DNA of 42,385 nt, from NCBI GenBank assembly GCA_945867235.1, contig CAMBHS010000007.1, forward strand, positions 1 to 42,385, given 5' to 3'. The DNA comes from Akkermansia muciniphila (GTDB lineage Bacteria > Verrucomicrobiota > Verrucomicrobiia > Limisphaerales > SXQI01). Positions 17,669 through 27,018 of this stretch are shown in pieces (positions within the stretch are counted from its first letter, which is position 1; each line of letters begins with the position of its first letter). Below the pieces are notes generated by a model, which was given only the letters and a program-made list of their open reading frames with translations, was not told where the DNA came from and ran no database searches. The position numbers and the translations under genes are program-made.

Positions 17669-19861
17669 CATCAACGCCGAAAGCGGAGGCAACGTGAGCA
17701 GGACGGATTGAGAATGCCCGTGGCTCGGCGTTGAGGAGGTCTCGACTCGACCGTCGTTTCCCATGTTGGAACCCCCGTAATACTCGGCGTCGGAATTGAA
17801 GGCTTCGAGCCATGATCCAGACCGAGGCAGGCCCAAGCGGTAGCTCTGACGTGGGGCTGTGGTGAGATTAAAAATTACCGCCACGGGATTTGAACCATCT
17901 TCGGCCTGTCGGATAAAAGAGATGATGCTGTTTTCGTGATCCGAGCAATCAATCCAATAAAATCCGGACGGTTGATAGTCGGCACACCAGAGCCCCCTTT
18001 GAGCGCGGTAAAGATGATTTAGATCTGCCACCATCCGTTGCACCCCGAGGTGAAAGGAGCCGTTGTTGAGCAATCCCCAATCCACCGAGGCGTTCTCGTT
18101 CCATTCGGTTTCCTGTCCGATTTCGTTCCCCATGAACAATAATTTTTTACCAGGAAAAGCCCATTGATAAGCCAGGAGGCACCGCAAATTGGCGAACCGT
18201 TGCCACTCATCCCCTCTCATGCGCCTGTGCAGCGACCCTTTGCCATGCACAACCTCGTCGTGGGAGAGTGGAAGCATGTAATTTTCCTGCCCCTGATACA
18301 GCATCGCGAAGGTGAGGTCGTTTTGATGATATTTGCGATGGATGGGCTCATGCTGGAAATATCGGAGAGTGTCATGCATCCATCCCATGTTCCATTTGAG
18401 AAGAAATCCAAGACCTCCGACATCGGGCGGTTGAGTGACCTTGGGCCAGGCGGTGGATTCTTCGGCAATGGTGATCACGCCGGGAAATTTAGTCAGAACA
18501 AGGTGATTCAATTCCCGCAGAAAATCGATCGCTTCAAGGTTTTCGCGCCCCCCATTTTTATTCGGCAGCCACTCCCCTTCCTTTCGTGAATAATCCAGAT
18601 ACAGCATCGACGCCACGGCATCCACGCGCAAGCCATCGATATGATAATACTCGCACCAAAAAAGCGCGTTGGCCGTCAGGAAATTTCTCACCTCATGGCG
18701 ACCATAGTTGAAAATTAGCGTGCCCCAATCCTGATGCACTCCGCGTCGTGGGTCGGCATGTTCAAAGAGGGCTGACCCGTCGAATTTGGCCAACGCCCAT
18801 TCATCGCGTGGGAAATGCGCCGGCACCCAGTCCAATATCACTCCAATGCCAGCCTGGTGAAACGCATTGACGAGGAATTGAAAATCATCCGGGGTGCCAT
18901 AACGGTAGGTGGGGGCATAAAACCCCGTCACCTGATAGCCCCATGAAGGATAAAACGCATGTTCCGCAACCGGCATGAACTCGACATGCGTGAAACCCAT
19001 GCGTCGCACGTAATCGACTAAAGTGTCGGCCAACTCGCGGTAATTGAACGACTCCGAGGCAGATTTCTTTTTCCACGAGCCGAGGTGCAATTCATAGACA
19101 CACACGGGCGAGCGTAGGGGGTCGCGCTGCCGTCGCTGTTCGCACCAAGCCTGATCCGTCCAAGCGAACGCGCCCGCATCCCAGACGATCGATGCGTTTT
19201 GCGGAGCCTTCTCGCAATAGAAAGCGAATGGGTCGCTCTTGAGGGACACCTTTCCGTCGCCCTCCACCAACTCGAACTTGTAATGCTGCCCCTGTTGAAT
19301 GGATGGGATGAAGATTTCCCAGATTCCAGACGCACCCAGCAGACGCATCGCATGTCGGCGGGGATCCCAATGATTGAATTCTCCGACCACACTCACACGG
19401 CGGGCGTTCGGCGCCCAGACTGCGAAGGAGGCTCCGGGGGTGCCATCCACAACTCGGAGATGAGCCCCGAGCTTATCGTAAATACGACATTCCTTACCCT
19501 GTCCAAAAAGAAAAAGATCGGTCTCGGTGAGGGTTGGAAGAAAGGAATAAGGATCGCGGGTGTGCCATTGCGAACCATCCGCTTGGGTGACGATGAGTTC
19601 GTAGGAGAACCGGGCATCCACCGATTGGGTAACGCCCTCGAAAACGCCGGTTTCACCTAAGGGATCGAGTCGGATTCTCGGCAACCCACTCTCTTGAGTA
19701 GAAAGAACCTCGACCGAAGTGGCTCCAGGAATAAACGCACGGATCACCCATCCCGCTCCATCCCCCAACGGATGCATCCCCAACACTTGATGGGGATGAT
19801 TATGGCGTAACTCAACGAGGCTGGCGAGTTCCTCGGGCGATAGGAGCCTAGTGCGTTCCAT
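17648..19861 (-). CDS. glgB: 1,4-alpha-glucan branching enzyme
   Basis: The protein is 737 residues from ATG 19861; an upstream TTG at 19912 would overlap the Dabb gene and was rejected. Two N-terminal beta domains (the second a CBM48, about 130-225) precede a GH13 barrel. The catalytic residues are Asp414 (HIDGLRVDAV), Glu467 (ITIAEEST) and the transition-state Asp535 (PLSHDEVVHG). The enzyme makes alpha-1,6 branches in glycogen. No other glg gene is present in the window. Its length is typical for two-N-domain GlgB. It lies downstream of the Dabb gene on the same strand and is convergent with the sugar isomerase gene. Confidence 0.95.
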   Translation of the reverse strand: MERTRLLSPEELASLVELRHNHPHQVLGMHPLGDGAGWVIRAFIPGATSVEVLSTQESGLPRIRLDPLGETGVFEGVTQSVDARFSYELIVTQADGSQWHTRDPYSFLPTLTETDLFLFGQGKECRIYDKLGAHLRVVDGTPGASFAVWAPNARRVSVVGEFNHWDPRRHAMRLLGASGIWEIFIPSIQQGQHYKFELVEGDGKVSLKSDPFAFYCEKAPQNASIVWDAGAFAWTDQAWCEQRRQRDPLRSPVCVYELHLGSWKKKSASESFNYRELADTLVDYVRRMGFTHVEFMPVAEHAFYPSWGYQVTGFYAPTYRYGTPDDFQFLVNAFHQAGIGVILDWVPAHFPRDEWALAKFDGSALFEHADPRRGVHQDWGTLIFNYGRHEVRNFLTANALFWCEYYHIDGLRVDAVASMLYLDYSRKEGEWLPNKNGGRENLEAIDFLRELNHLVLTKFPGVITIAEESTAWPKVTQPPDVGGLGFLLKWNMGWMHDTLRYFQHEPIHRKYHQNDLTFAMLYQGQENYMLPLSHDEVVHGKGSLHRRMRGDEWQRFANLRCLLAYQWAFPGKKLLFMGNEIGQETEWNENASVDWGLLNNGSFHLGVQRMVADLNHLYRAQRGLWCADYQPSGFYWIDCSDHENSIISFIRQAEDGSNPVAVIFNLTTAPRQSYRLGLPRSGSWLEAFNSDAEYYGGSNMGNDGRVETSSTPSHGHSQSVLLTLPPLSALMLTPVTA

Positions 19862-19898
19862 CAATACGCGAGCAGTTCTTGCTCTGAAAAAGAGCGGT

Positions 19899-20291
19899 TT
19901 ATTCTTTGGCAAAGAAATCGATCACAAAGACATCATCCAACAACGGTCCCACGAGCCCACCGAAAATTTTGTGTGCAGGATGAATGATATAGGCGCCGCG
20001 ATCCTTGTCCGAATTGAAAGTCAGGATATACCCATGCGTGCAGCCTTTGTTCAGGTTTTCCGGACTATTATTCAGACCCCATTCAAAACCTTTGATTTCA
20101 GATATTTTCCCAGGCAACGCCGAGAACGCTACCTCCACCGATTTGATCTGCTCGGGGGTTGTGGTGGATTTAAATTTGAACGCCACCACGTGACGAAGCA
20201 CGGATTTACCGGAATTGGCATCGGCGGCAAAACCGACGATAGCCAGAGAGGCGAGAGTGGCGAAGGTAATCAGGGTAAAAAACATTTTCAT
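19899..20291 (-). CDS. Secreted Dabb (stress-responsive alpha/beta barrel) protein
   Basis: The 130-residue protein has a signal peptide (about 1-23, ending GFAADA) followed by a Dabb domain. The domain shows LRHVVAFKFKSTTTPEQI at its start, then SEIKGFEWGLNNSPENL, and YIIHPAHKIF near the end. Dabb domains form small dimeric ferredoxin-like barrels. Exported versions are common in Verrucomicrobiota and Planctomycetota and have no known role. It sits just upstream of glgB. Confidence 0.85.
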   Translation of the reverse strand: MKMFFTLITFATLASLAIVGFAADANSGKSVLRHVVAFKFKSTTTPEQIKSVEVAFSALPGKISEIKGFEWGLNNSPENLNKGCTHGYILTFNSDKDRGAYIIHPAHKIFGGLVGPLLDDVFVIDFFAKE

Positions 20292-20494
20292 AGTGTGGGT
20301 GAAGTATCAAATTAACGGGGCGAATCTTAGGGAATGGATCGGTTCTTGGCAAGCAGCGCGACTGAATTCACATCGGTTTTATAGGCTACAGGAGGCATTA
20401 TTATCAAATTCCACCCGATTTTGGTGCTTTCATTTTTGAGACGAGGCATTACCATCCGCCGCCTGTCTTTGAATAATAAAACTTAATAAATAAT

Positions 20495-22561
20495 ATGGCT
20501 GCAGACACGTCCGTCGCCCAGCAAGTGACCGCCCCGACCCTTACCCCCTTCGCGATCCAGAGCAAGTTGGGAGCGACCCCCACCCTTCCTCCAAAATATC
20601 CCACAACCGTTAAAAATGCTGCGGGTCAGGATGTCGTGCTCGGTTGCCCCAAGGCCACCCGCGGTCTGGTTGCCCTGATGGATGTGCATGCGGTAATCGG
20701 GGGAGCCGCCTGCCATTGGGGAGGTCCTGCTGCATTCGCAGAAATGCTGGCTTCAGTTCACGGGATCATGTTTGCCGTCGCGGATCGTCCCTGGTTTGAG
20801 GCCTTTAATTTTGTGAACGATGCCGGACATGCTGAAAATGGCATCTACGCGCTTCAAGCAAATTATGGTTTCGCCGGAATGACCTTCGATGATCTCAAAG
20901 GATTCCGAAGCATCGCAAGCAGACTGACCGGGCACGGTGAATCGCATCTCAATCCTCAAGGCGTCTTATTAAGTAACGGTCCGCTCGGTTCGTCACTTCC
21001 CCAAGCCCAAGGTCTGGCTGTGGCAGATCGAATTGCCAAGAATCAGCGCACCACCGTCTGCGTCGTCTCGGATGGAGCGTCCATGGAGGGCGAGGCCAAG
21101 GAAGCGTTTGCGGCCATCCCCGGACTTGCCGCCAAGGGGCGCGTGAACCCGTTCGTGATGATTATTTCGGATAACGACACCAAGCTTTCTGGGCGTATCA
21201 CGAAGGATTCTTTCAGCATGCAGCCGACATTTACGGCGATGGATTCGTTGGGTTGGAACGTCATCCGTGTCGCTCAAGGTCATGATTTACAAGCGGTCTA
21301 TCTGGCGATTGAAAAAGGCATTGCCTTAGCACAAGCCAACGCGAATCAACCCGTCTGTCTGATCATCAAGACGATCAAAGGTTTTGGGGTGAAATCTACG
21401 ATGGAAAATTCAGCAGGGGGACATGGATTCCCCTTGGCCAACGGCGAGAAAATCATCGAATTTGTGGACGAGATTTTTGAGGGCCAAACACCGGAAGAAT
21501 TCAAATCATGGGCGATGGCTTTGCGTCAAGATTGGGAACAATCGGAGGCAGCAAAGAAGGCCAAAGCTGCCGCGGCTCAACCCTCCGCTCCGGCTGTCAA
21601 AAAAGACAAGGTGCAGGCAGGTCTGGCTAAAGGAGCGATCCGTGCGGCGATCGAAGGCTTGCCCGTGTTCTCGGTTTCCTCCGATGTGCAGGGGTCCACG
21701 GGGATCAGCCCGTTCCAGAAAACATTTCCAGAAAGATACATCGAAGTTGGGATCGCCGAATCCAACATGATCAGCACCGGGGCTGGTTTGGCTAAGGTGG
21801 GTTTTATTCCGATCGTCGATACATTCGGCCAATTCGGCGTCACCAAGGGCAACCTGCCCCTTACCATGGCGGCTCTTTCGCAAGCGGGCGTGGTGGCGAT
21901 GTTTTCGCATGTGGGCTTTCAAGATGCGGCGGACGGGGCTTCCCACCAAGCGACGACTTATTTCGCGGCTCTCAGTTCCATCCCCCATACCACCGTGCTG
22001 GCACCTTCCTGTTCGGACGAAGCGGAATCGCTCATGTATCAAGCCTTGCATCAATACGCTGAGGCTCGCCGTTCCGGTCACGAACCCGAGAATTATATCT
22101 TTTTTGTTGGACGCGAAAACTATCCGCTCAGTTGGGTTGAAGGAGCGACTTATCCTTGGGGCAAGGCTCAGGTGTTGCAGCAAGGCAGCGATGTCGTGCT
22201 GGTCGGTTGCGGACCGTTGCTGAGCAAAGCGATCGAGGCGGGAATAAAACTGAAAGCACTAGGGATTCACGCCACGGTGGTCAATGCCCCCTTTGTCAAC
22301 AAAGTGGATGTTGAGACCATCGGCAGTGCAGTCAAGGCTGCCTCCGGTCGGCTTGTCACCATCGAGGATCATCAGATCATCGGCGGCATGGGCGCGCAAC
22401 TGTCGCATGCCCTTTCTCGCAATGGAATTGCTCACCGCGTCAAGACTTTGGGAATCAATGGCGAGTTTGGTCAATCCGCTTACCTTGCAGAGGAGCTCTA
22501 TCAGAAGCACGGCATGACCGCAGACAAAATGGTCGAGGCCGCACTCGAGTTGATGAAGTAA
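20495..22561 (+). CDS. Transketolase
   Basis: The 688-residue protein has a TPP domain with VSDGASMEGE at residues 191-200 and the paired SDNDTK at 225-230 that bind Mg-TPP. An Ala/Lys/Pro linker lies at about 355-375, then a pyrimidine-binding domain with GIAESNMISTGAGLA and a transketolase C-terminal domain. It would exchange two-carbon units in the pentose phosphate pathway, in the cytoplasm. The SDG in place of GDG, the N-terminal lead of about 60 residues and the linker differ from the Escherichia coli type, so a specialised ketose transferase cannot be excluded. The spacer upstream is A/T-rich with no clear Shine-Dalgarno. Confidence 0.85.
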   Translation: MAADTSVAQQVTAPTLTPFAIQSKLGATPTLPPKYPTTVKNAAGQDVVLGCPKATRGLVALMDVHAVIGGAACHWGGPAAFAEMLASVHGIMFAVADRPWFEAFNFVNDAGHAENGIYALQANYGFAGMTFDDLKGFRSIASRLTGHGESHLNPQGVLLSNGPLGSSLPQAQGLAVADRIAKNQRTTVCVVSDGASMEGEAKEAFAAIPGLAAKGRVNPFVMIISDNDTKLSGRITKDSFSMQPTFTAMDSLGWNVIRVAQGHDLQAVYLAIEKGIALAQANANQPVCLIIKTIKGFGVKSTMENSAGGHGFPLANGEKIIEFVDEIFEGQTPEEFKSWAMALRQDWEQSEAAKKAKAAAAQPSAPAVKKDKVQAGLAKGAIRAAIEGLPVFSVSSDVQGSTGISPFQKTFPERYIEVGIAESNMISTGAGLAKVGFIPIVDTFGQFGVTKGNLPLTMAALSQAGVVAMFSHVGFQDAADGASHQATTYFAALSSIPHTTVLAPSCSDEAESLMYQALHQYAEARRSGHEPENYIFFVGRENYPLSWVEGATYPWGKAQVLQQGSDVVLVGCGPLLSKAIEAGIKLKALGIHATVVNAPFVNKVDVETIGSAVKAASGRLVTIEDHQIIGGMGAQLSHALSRNGIAHRVKTLGINGEFGQSAYLAEELYQKHGMTADKMVEAALELMK

Positions 22562-22582
22562 TCCTCGAAGCGGGTTCCAGCA

Positions 22583-22693
22583 TTAATTCTGTTTCCAGCC
22601 TTTGCCGGGTATAAATTCTCGACTGCCGGAGTGGCTGCAGCCTGAGCTCAACAAAACCAACCCCACAAAAGTGATCCACAAGAATTTCGTCAT
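22583..22693 (-). CDS. 36-residue lipoprotein
   Basis: From ATG 22693 the product is a signal sequence (TKFLWITFVGLVLL) ending in the lipobox LSSGC, followed by a mature peptide of only 18 residues that ends IPGKGWKQN. A longer frame back to 22795 has no signal at its start, so the inner ATG is preferred. Tiny lipoproteins with a PGKGW-like tail resemble small orphan lipoproteins of this phylum. That is a recollection, not a search result. The role is unknown, and it would be anchored to the cell envelope. It is convergent with the transketolase gene. Confidence 0.6.
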   Translation of the reverse strand: MTKFLWITFVGLVLLSSGCSHSGSREFIPGKGWKQN

Positions 22694-22788
22694 GGCTCCA
22701 CGATATTCGCTATTGTCAGGGGAGCAAGCATGGAGCAAATTGCCTTGGATCAGGAGTGGGGTAATTATTGAAGAAACCGTTGTAACCT

Positions 22789-23349
22789 GTGGCAAAAGAA
22801 TTTCAATCGCTCCGGGGTCTATTACTTCTGGATGGAGGTCAACTTCGGGGTTCGAGTTTTCATCGCGCGGTGGTGCTGGTGTGCCATCATGACGAGGATG
22901 GTGCCTTCGGATTGATCTTGAATCAGAAAAGTCATTCGAAACCGGCAGATGCTTTTTCGGGCAAGATTCCCCATGAACTCCAAGCGGAACCGGTTTTTAT
23001 TGGCGGACCTGTGGGGGATCGAACGTTGACTTATCTCCACTCGGACAGGTTCCTCCTGAACGCAAGTGTCATGCCCAATCTCCATATGGGGCACGACTTC
23101 GAAGAGGTGATCGAGTTAAAGGAATCCATGTCCACAACTCAACGTCTGCGGATTTTTTCAGGCTACTCGGGCTGGGGTTCAGGTCAATTGGACAATGAGC
23201 TGCGCCATGGTGCTTGGTTGTTACATCAAGCCACCGTCGATCTGGTATTTGATGAGGAGATCGAGACGCTTTGGAAAAGAATTCTCCTCGCCATGGGCTG
23301 GACGGGCAAATTGCTCGCGGACAGTCCCGATGATCTAAGTCTGAATTGA
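22789..23349 (+). CDS. YqgE/AlgH family protein
   Basis: The 186-residue protein starts at GTG 22789. LLLLDGGQLRGSSFHRAVVLVCHHDEDGAFGLILNQ is the standard beginning of the YqgE/AlgH fold (usually LL-A-P-L---F-rtVv--c-H---GA-GlilN). VFIGGPVGDRTLTYLHS and IFSGYSGWGSGQLDNEL are its two other conserved blocks. The biochemical function of the family is unknown. The length is typical. Its last 15 bp overlap the end of uvrB on the other strand. Confidence 0.9.
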   Translation: MAKEFQSLRGLLLLDGGQLRGSSFHRAVVLVCHHDEDGAFGLILNQKSHSKPADAFSGKIPHELQAEPVFIGGPVGDRTLTYLHSDRFLLNASVMPNLHMGHDFEEVIELKESMSTTQRLRIFSGYSGWGSGQLDNELRHGAWLLHQATVDLVFDEEIETLWKRILLAMGWTGKLLADSPDDLSLN

Positions 23350-25401
23350 GCGTTTGACGTTTTTCGAAGTTTTTCTCCCCCCGTTTTTGGTCGTCGAACC
23401 ATAGGTCACATTGCGTTTCGGTTCTGGGGAATCCCCACCGGCTGAAGTCGTGCTCCGTTTCAATTCGCGGATTTGATCACGCACCAATGCCGCCTTCTCA
23501 AACTCCAGATTGTTAGCGGCCGTCAGCATTTCCTCCTCAAGTTCTCTGAGGGTTTCGGTCACATCGAAATTACCTCCGGCATCATTGATGACAGAGGCCG
23601 CATGCCCCTCCTTGGGATTGCCGAGGCTCTCTTCGATATCCCGCGTCACACCTCGAGGCGTGATCCCATGTTCGACATTGTACGCCAGTTGTTTCTTGCG
23701 CCGATACGCGGACGTTGCGAGGAATCGTTGGATGCTCTGGGTCATCACGTCGGCGTAGAGAATCACATGACCATTGAGGTGGCGTGCGCCTCGCCCTGCG
23801 GTCTGGATCAGGCTCGTGGTCGAGCGCAAGTATCCTTCCTTATCCGCATCGAGTATGGCGACCAAGGAAACTTCCGGAAGGTCCAGTCCTTCCCTCAATA
23901 GGTTGATCCCCACGAGCACATCAAAATCACCCCGCCGCAATCCGCGCAGGATTTCAACACGCTCGATCGCGTCGATTTCGCTGTGCAGATAGCGCACATT
24001 AATTCCGATATCGCGCAGATAATCCGTCAACTCTTCCGCCGAGCGTTTGGTCAAAGTGGTCACCAGCACGCGCTCCTTTCGATCCACCCGAATCCGAGCC
24101 TCGTGGATCAGGTCGTCGATCTGTCCTTTCAATGGGCGGATCGTGATCTCCGGATCGACCAACCCCGTTGGACGCACAATTTGCTCGGCGATATGGGGCC
24201 CCGACCACGCCAACTCTTGCGGACTGGGAGTGGCGCTCGCATACAAGGTTTGCCCCTGCGTGGCCTGGAACTCGGGGAAATTGAGCGGCCGATTATCCAA
24301 TGCGCTCGGCAGTCGGAAACCGTGCTCCACCAACACCGTTTTACGCGCTCGATCCCCCGCATACATTCCGCCGATCTGGGGCACGGTTGCATGGGACTCA
24401 TCAAGGATGAGCAAATAATCCTCAGGAAAAAAATCAAACAAGGTGTTGGGCCGCGAGCCTGCAGGTCTCCCCGAGATGTGGCGTGAATAATTCTCGATCC
24501 CCGAGCAAAACCCCATCTCGATCATCATCTCCAAATCGTAATCCGTCCGCATTTTCATGCGCTGGGCTTCGATCAACTTTCCCTGTTTTTCAAACCACGC
24601 GATCCGATCCGTCAACTCCTCGCGAATCGTCAACGTGGCGTGTTTCAGCTTCGCCTGCGTGGTCGAGAATTGCTTTGCCGGATAAATAATCGTCGCGCTC
24701 AGTTGCTCCAACACATCTCCGGTCAGAGGATCGAACATCGTGATCCGATCGACAACGTCCCCAAAAAACTCTAACCGAATCCCGTCCTCCCGAGCCGACG
24801 GGCGCACTTCCACCGTGTCCCCGCGGACGCGGAATTGGGAACGCTCAAACGCTAGGTCGTTGCGTGTGTATTGGAGGTCCACCAACCGGCTTAAGAATTG
24901 ATCCCGTGACAGTTCTTGGTTCACACAAACCGGCAGAATAATTTCGGAGTAATCCTCCTTGCTGCCGATCCCGTAAATACACGAAACACTGGCCACCACA
25001 ATCACGTCACGCCTTGAGAAAAGTGAACTCACCGTGGAAAGCCGCAACCGCTCGATCTCCTCGTTAATGCTTGAATCTTTCTCGATAAAAGTATCCGTCC
25101 GCGGAATGTAGGCTTCAGGCTGATAATAATCGAAGTAACTGACAAAATACTCGACCGCATTCTTGGGAAAAAAACTTTTAAACTCGGAATAAAGCTGAGC
25201 CGCAAGAGTCTTATTATGCGAAATAACCAAGGTGGGCCGCCCGGTATTTCGGATCACATTCGCCATCGTGAATGTCTTGCCCGAACCCGTCACCCCTAAC
25301 AAAGTCTGATGCCTCACACCGCTGAGCACTCCCGCGGTCAGTGTTGCAATCGCAGCCGGTTGATCCCCCGCCGGTTCGTATTTCGACACCAGTTCAAACA
25401 T
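23335..25401 (-). CDS. uvrB: Excinuclease ABC subunit B
   Basis: The protein is 688 residues from ATG 25401; a TTG at 25422 would add seven residues. Walker A is GVTGSGKTFT. The beta-hairpin region is YYQPEAYIPRTDTFIEKDSSIN, which clamps the damaged strand. Helicase motifs follow, such as ILDESHATVPQIGGMY and QTAGRGARHL. The C-terminal UVR motif that binds UvrC lies in LEEEMLTAANNLEFEKAALVRDQI. UvrB verifies lesions in nucleotide excision repair. The Lys-rich tail after the UVR motif is a minor feature. Confidence 0.97.
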   Translation of the reverse strand: MFELVSKYEPAGDQPAAIATLTAGVLSGVRHQTLLGVTGSGKTFTMANVIRNTGRPTLVISHNKTLAAQLYSEFKSFFPKNAVEYFVSYFDYYQPEAYIPRTDTFIEKDSSINEEIERLRLSTVSSLFSRRDVIVVASVSCIYGIGSKEDYSEIILPVCVNQELSRDQFLSRLVDLQYTRNDLAFERSQFRVRGDTVEVRPSAREDGIRLEFFGDVVDRITMFDPLTGDVLEQLSATIIYPAKQFSTTQAKLKHATLTIREELTDRIAWFEKQGKLIEAQRMKMRTDYDLEMMIEMGFCSGIENYSRHISGRPAGSRPNTLFDFFPEDYLLILDESHATVPQIGGMYAGDRARKTVLVEHGFRLPSALDNRPLNFPEFQATQGQTLYASATPSPQELAWSGPHIAEQIVRPTGLVDPEITIRPLKGQIDDLIHEARIRVDRKERVLVTTLTKRSAEELTDYLRDIGINVRYLHSEIDAIERVEILRGLRRGDFDVLVGINLLREGLDLPEVSLVAILDADKEGYLRSTTSLIQTAGRGARHLNGHVILYADVMTQSIQRFLATSAYRRKKQLAYNVEHGITPRGVTRDIEESLGNPKEGHAASVINDAGGNFDVTETLRELEEEMLTAANNLEFEKAALVRDQIRELKRSTTSAGGDSPEPKRNVTYGSTTKNGGRKTSKNVKRSIQT

Positions 25402-25715
25402 CCGCCCCAACGTAAGATGCAAGAGACAGAAGTGTCAAACAGCCCGGAGACACGTATCCCACGGCGAGCTCATGAATGAGTGAACCCAAGCTCGGAACTC
25501 ACCACCGACTCATCTGCCCAACCATCCGGAACCTGCCTGCCCGGAGCCCATGGAACCATCCCCAAGAAATGTTGGAACACTTTTTCTTGGTCATTTGACT
25601 GGGCGAAAGAGGCTCCAGAAAATAAGATACTGGGTTGAAAAATACTAGACAAAATTGGGGGGGCTATATTATCAAAAGAAGACAGCAGGCGGTTAAAATC
25701 AACAACGCTCCATCT
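25402..25715. other. Divergent spacer between uvrB and the Sel1-repeat gene
   Basis: This spacer of 314 bp holds the starts of two divergent genes. A TAGACA and TATTAT pair with a 15-bp gap near 25647-25673 could drive the Sel1 gene, but the spacing is short. A minus-strand frame here has no recognisable product. No repeat or RNA gene was seen. Confidence 0.4.
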
Positions 25716-26279
25716 ATGAGAAATCTACAGGAATGGCTCTACGGTTTTGCCTTAGCATTGATACTGACCACCCAACCTCTGCACGCGCAAAAACCCATTA
25801 AGGATTCCAAAGAACTGACGGAACTCCGCGCCAAAGCAGAAAGCGGCGACGCCTTCGCGCAATACAATCTGGGGATCTGCTACGCCAATGGCGAAGGGGT
25901 GCCGAAGGATGTCGTCGAAGCCGTGAAGTGGTATCGCAAAGCCGCCGAGCAGAATCACGCCGGCGCGCAATCTAATCTGGGGCTCTGCTACTTCTTTGGC
26001 GAAGGCGTGCCGAAGGATGACGTCGAAGCCGTGAAGTGGTATCGCAAAGCCGCCGAGCAGAATCACGCCTTCGCGCAATGGTATCTGGGGGTCTGCTACG
26101 CCAAAGGCGAAGGCGTGCCGAAGGATTACGTGCAAGGCTACATGTGGTTCCTGTTAGCAGGGGCACAAGGCAATGAGAATGCCAAGAAAAACATCGAGAT
26201 AATCGAAAATAGGATGACGCGGGAGCAGATTGCTGAGGGCCAAAAGCTAGCACGCGAGTTCAAACCTCGGAAGCCGTAG
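25716..26279 (+). CDS. Secreted Sel1-repeat (TPR-like) protein
   Basis: The protein is 187 residues from ATG 25716, chosen because a signal peptide starts there (LYGFALALILTTQPLHAQ). An in-frame TTG at 25635 is less likely. Three Sel1 repeats of 36 residues follow, each with the form AQxxLGxCYxxGEGVPKDxVEAVKWYRKAAEQNHA, then a C-terminal partial repeat. Sel1 repeats form alpha-alpha solenoids that bind partner proteins. The repeats are almost identical at the DNA level (separate entry), which points to recent internal duplication. The partner is unknown. Confidence 0.88.
   Translation: MRNLQEWLYGFALALILTTQPLHAQKPIKDSKELTELRAKAESGDAFAQYNLGICYANGEGVPKDVVEAVKWYRKAAEQNHAGAQSNLGLCYFFGEGVPKDDVEAVKWYRKAAEQNHAFAQWYLGVCYAKGEGVPKDYVQGYMWFLLAGAQGNENAKKNIEIIENRMTREQIAEGQKLAREFKPRKP
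25857..26180 (+). repeat. Three 108-bp tandem repeats inside the Sel1 gene
   Basis: Units start at 25857, 25965 and 26073, each beginning GCGCAA and exactly 108 bp apart. The first two are nearly identical over most of their length, and the third diverges after its first half. They encode the Sel1 repeats and are not a CRISPR or intergenic array. Confidence 0.9.
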
Positions 26280-26313
26280 GCCGCTGAGGTGGATTGCGAT
26301 GTGCGGCTTTTTT
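26271..26313 (+). terminator. Intrinsic terminator after the Sel1 gene
   Basis: AAGCCG at 26271-26276 pairs with CGGCTT at 26304-26309, and alternatively GCCGC pairs with GCGGC. Six T residues run from the end of the stem (26308-26313). The stem begins at the last codons of the Sel1 gene. Confidence 0.55.
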
Positions 26314-26810
26314 GGATGTGGTTCACATCTTGGCGAGTTTGAACCGACATGCTTGTATCCATTTCCGGGTAACGCCCTATTTTGTTGCAACGTGCGGTTT
26401 CCACTCCGTTCCATTCTCACCCGACGGGTAACAATAATTTTGATTCAATTCGCACCACGACACTCGTTTTGACTTTCGTGATTTTTAGGAGCTTGACGAT
26501 GGGGGGCGTGACCTTGGCGACTCGCAAAGCAAGAACCGTGTCAACTTCGTGGAATTAGATTGGTTCTTTTTATACAGGCAAGAAAGGTATCTGTTGGACA
26601 CCTATCCCGTGTTTAAATCCTTCAAAGAGATTCCTTGGTGGGGCGGGTGGGGCCTCTGTCGGGATTCTCCTTCGTTTTTCTGGTCTTGATCCGTAGTGAA
26701 CGACGGTGCTTGACTGTAAATTTTACATACATTCTACATATAGTCAGAAGGCTAAACCATGAAGCAAAACGCTTGTAAGTGGTTGATTTTGAAGATGTTA
26801 GGAAAACTGG
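26314..26810. other. Gene-free spacer of about 500 bp
   Basis: Between the Sel1 terminator and the tRNA gene I see no supported gene. One plus-strand frame around 26495-26690 is open for about 65 codons and looks mildly protein-like (residues such as ELDWFFLYRQERYLL), but it has no ATG or GTG start and no family. It may be a decayed gene. A minus-strand frame over 26622-26999 is only the translation of the tRNA and its flanks. Confidence 0.4.
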
Positions 26811-26895
26811 AGGAGAGAGGGGGATTCGAACCCCCGTTACCTTTCGGTAATCACGCTTTCCAGGCGTGCGCCTTAAGCCACTCAGCCATCTCTCC
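26811..26895 (-). tRNA. tRNA-Ser (anticodon GGA)
   Basis: Read on the minus strand the sequence folds as a class II tRNA. The acceptor stem is GGAGAGA with TCTCTCC. The anticodon stem CACGC/GCGTG carries loop CTGGAAA (anticodon GGA at 26859-26861). The long variable arm TTACC/GGTAA has a GAAA loop, and the T-arm is GGGGG TTCGAAT CCCCC. The long variable arm and GGA fit serine, reading UCC and UCU. No CCA is encoded next to the acceptor stem. Upstream, TTGCGC and CATTGT about 17 bp apart could be its promoter. Confidence 0.95.
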
Positions 26896-27018
26896 AACCA
26901 TCCTCCTACAATGGAGAAGCCAAGCCACCCGCGCAATGTTTTTTGAAAATGGACGTGGCGGCAAAGTTCCAACAGATGAATCCCCACGAACTCCAACACC
27001 GGTTCCTGCCCCGAGGCG

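Noticed and set aside
25857-26180. CRISPR array
   Set aside because: Repeats are adjacent, 108 bp long, without spacers and encode Sel1 repeats.
26622-26999. 125-residue minus-strand frame
   Set aside because: It is the translation of the tRNA-Ser gene and flanks (WLERWLSGLRRTPGKRDYRK is the well-known tRNA-derived artefact).
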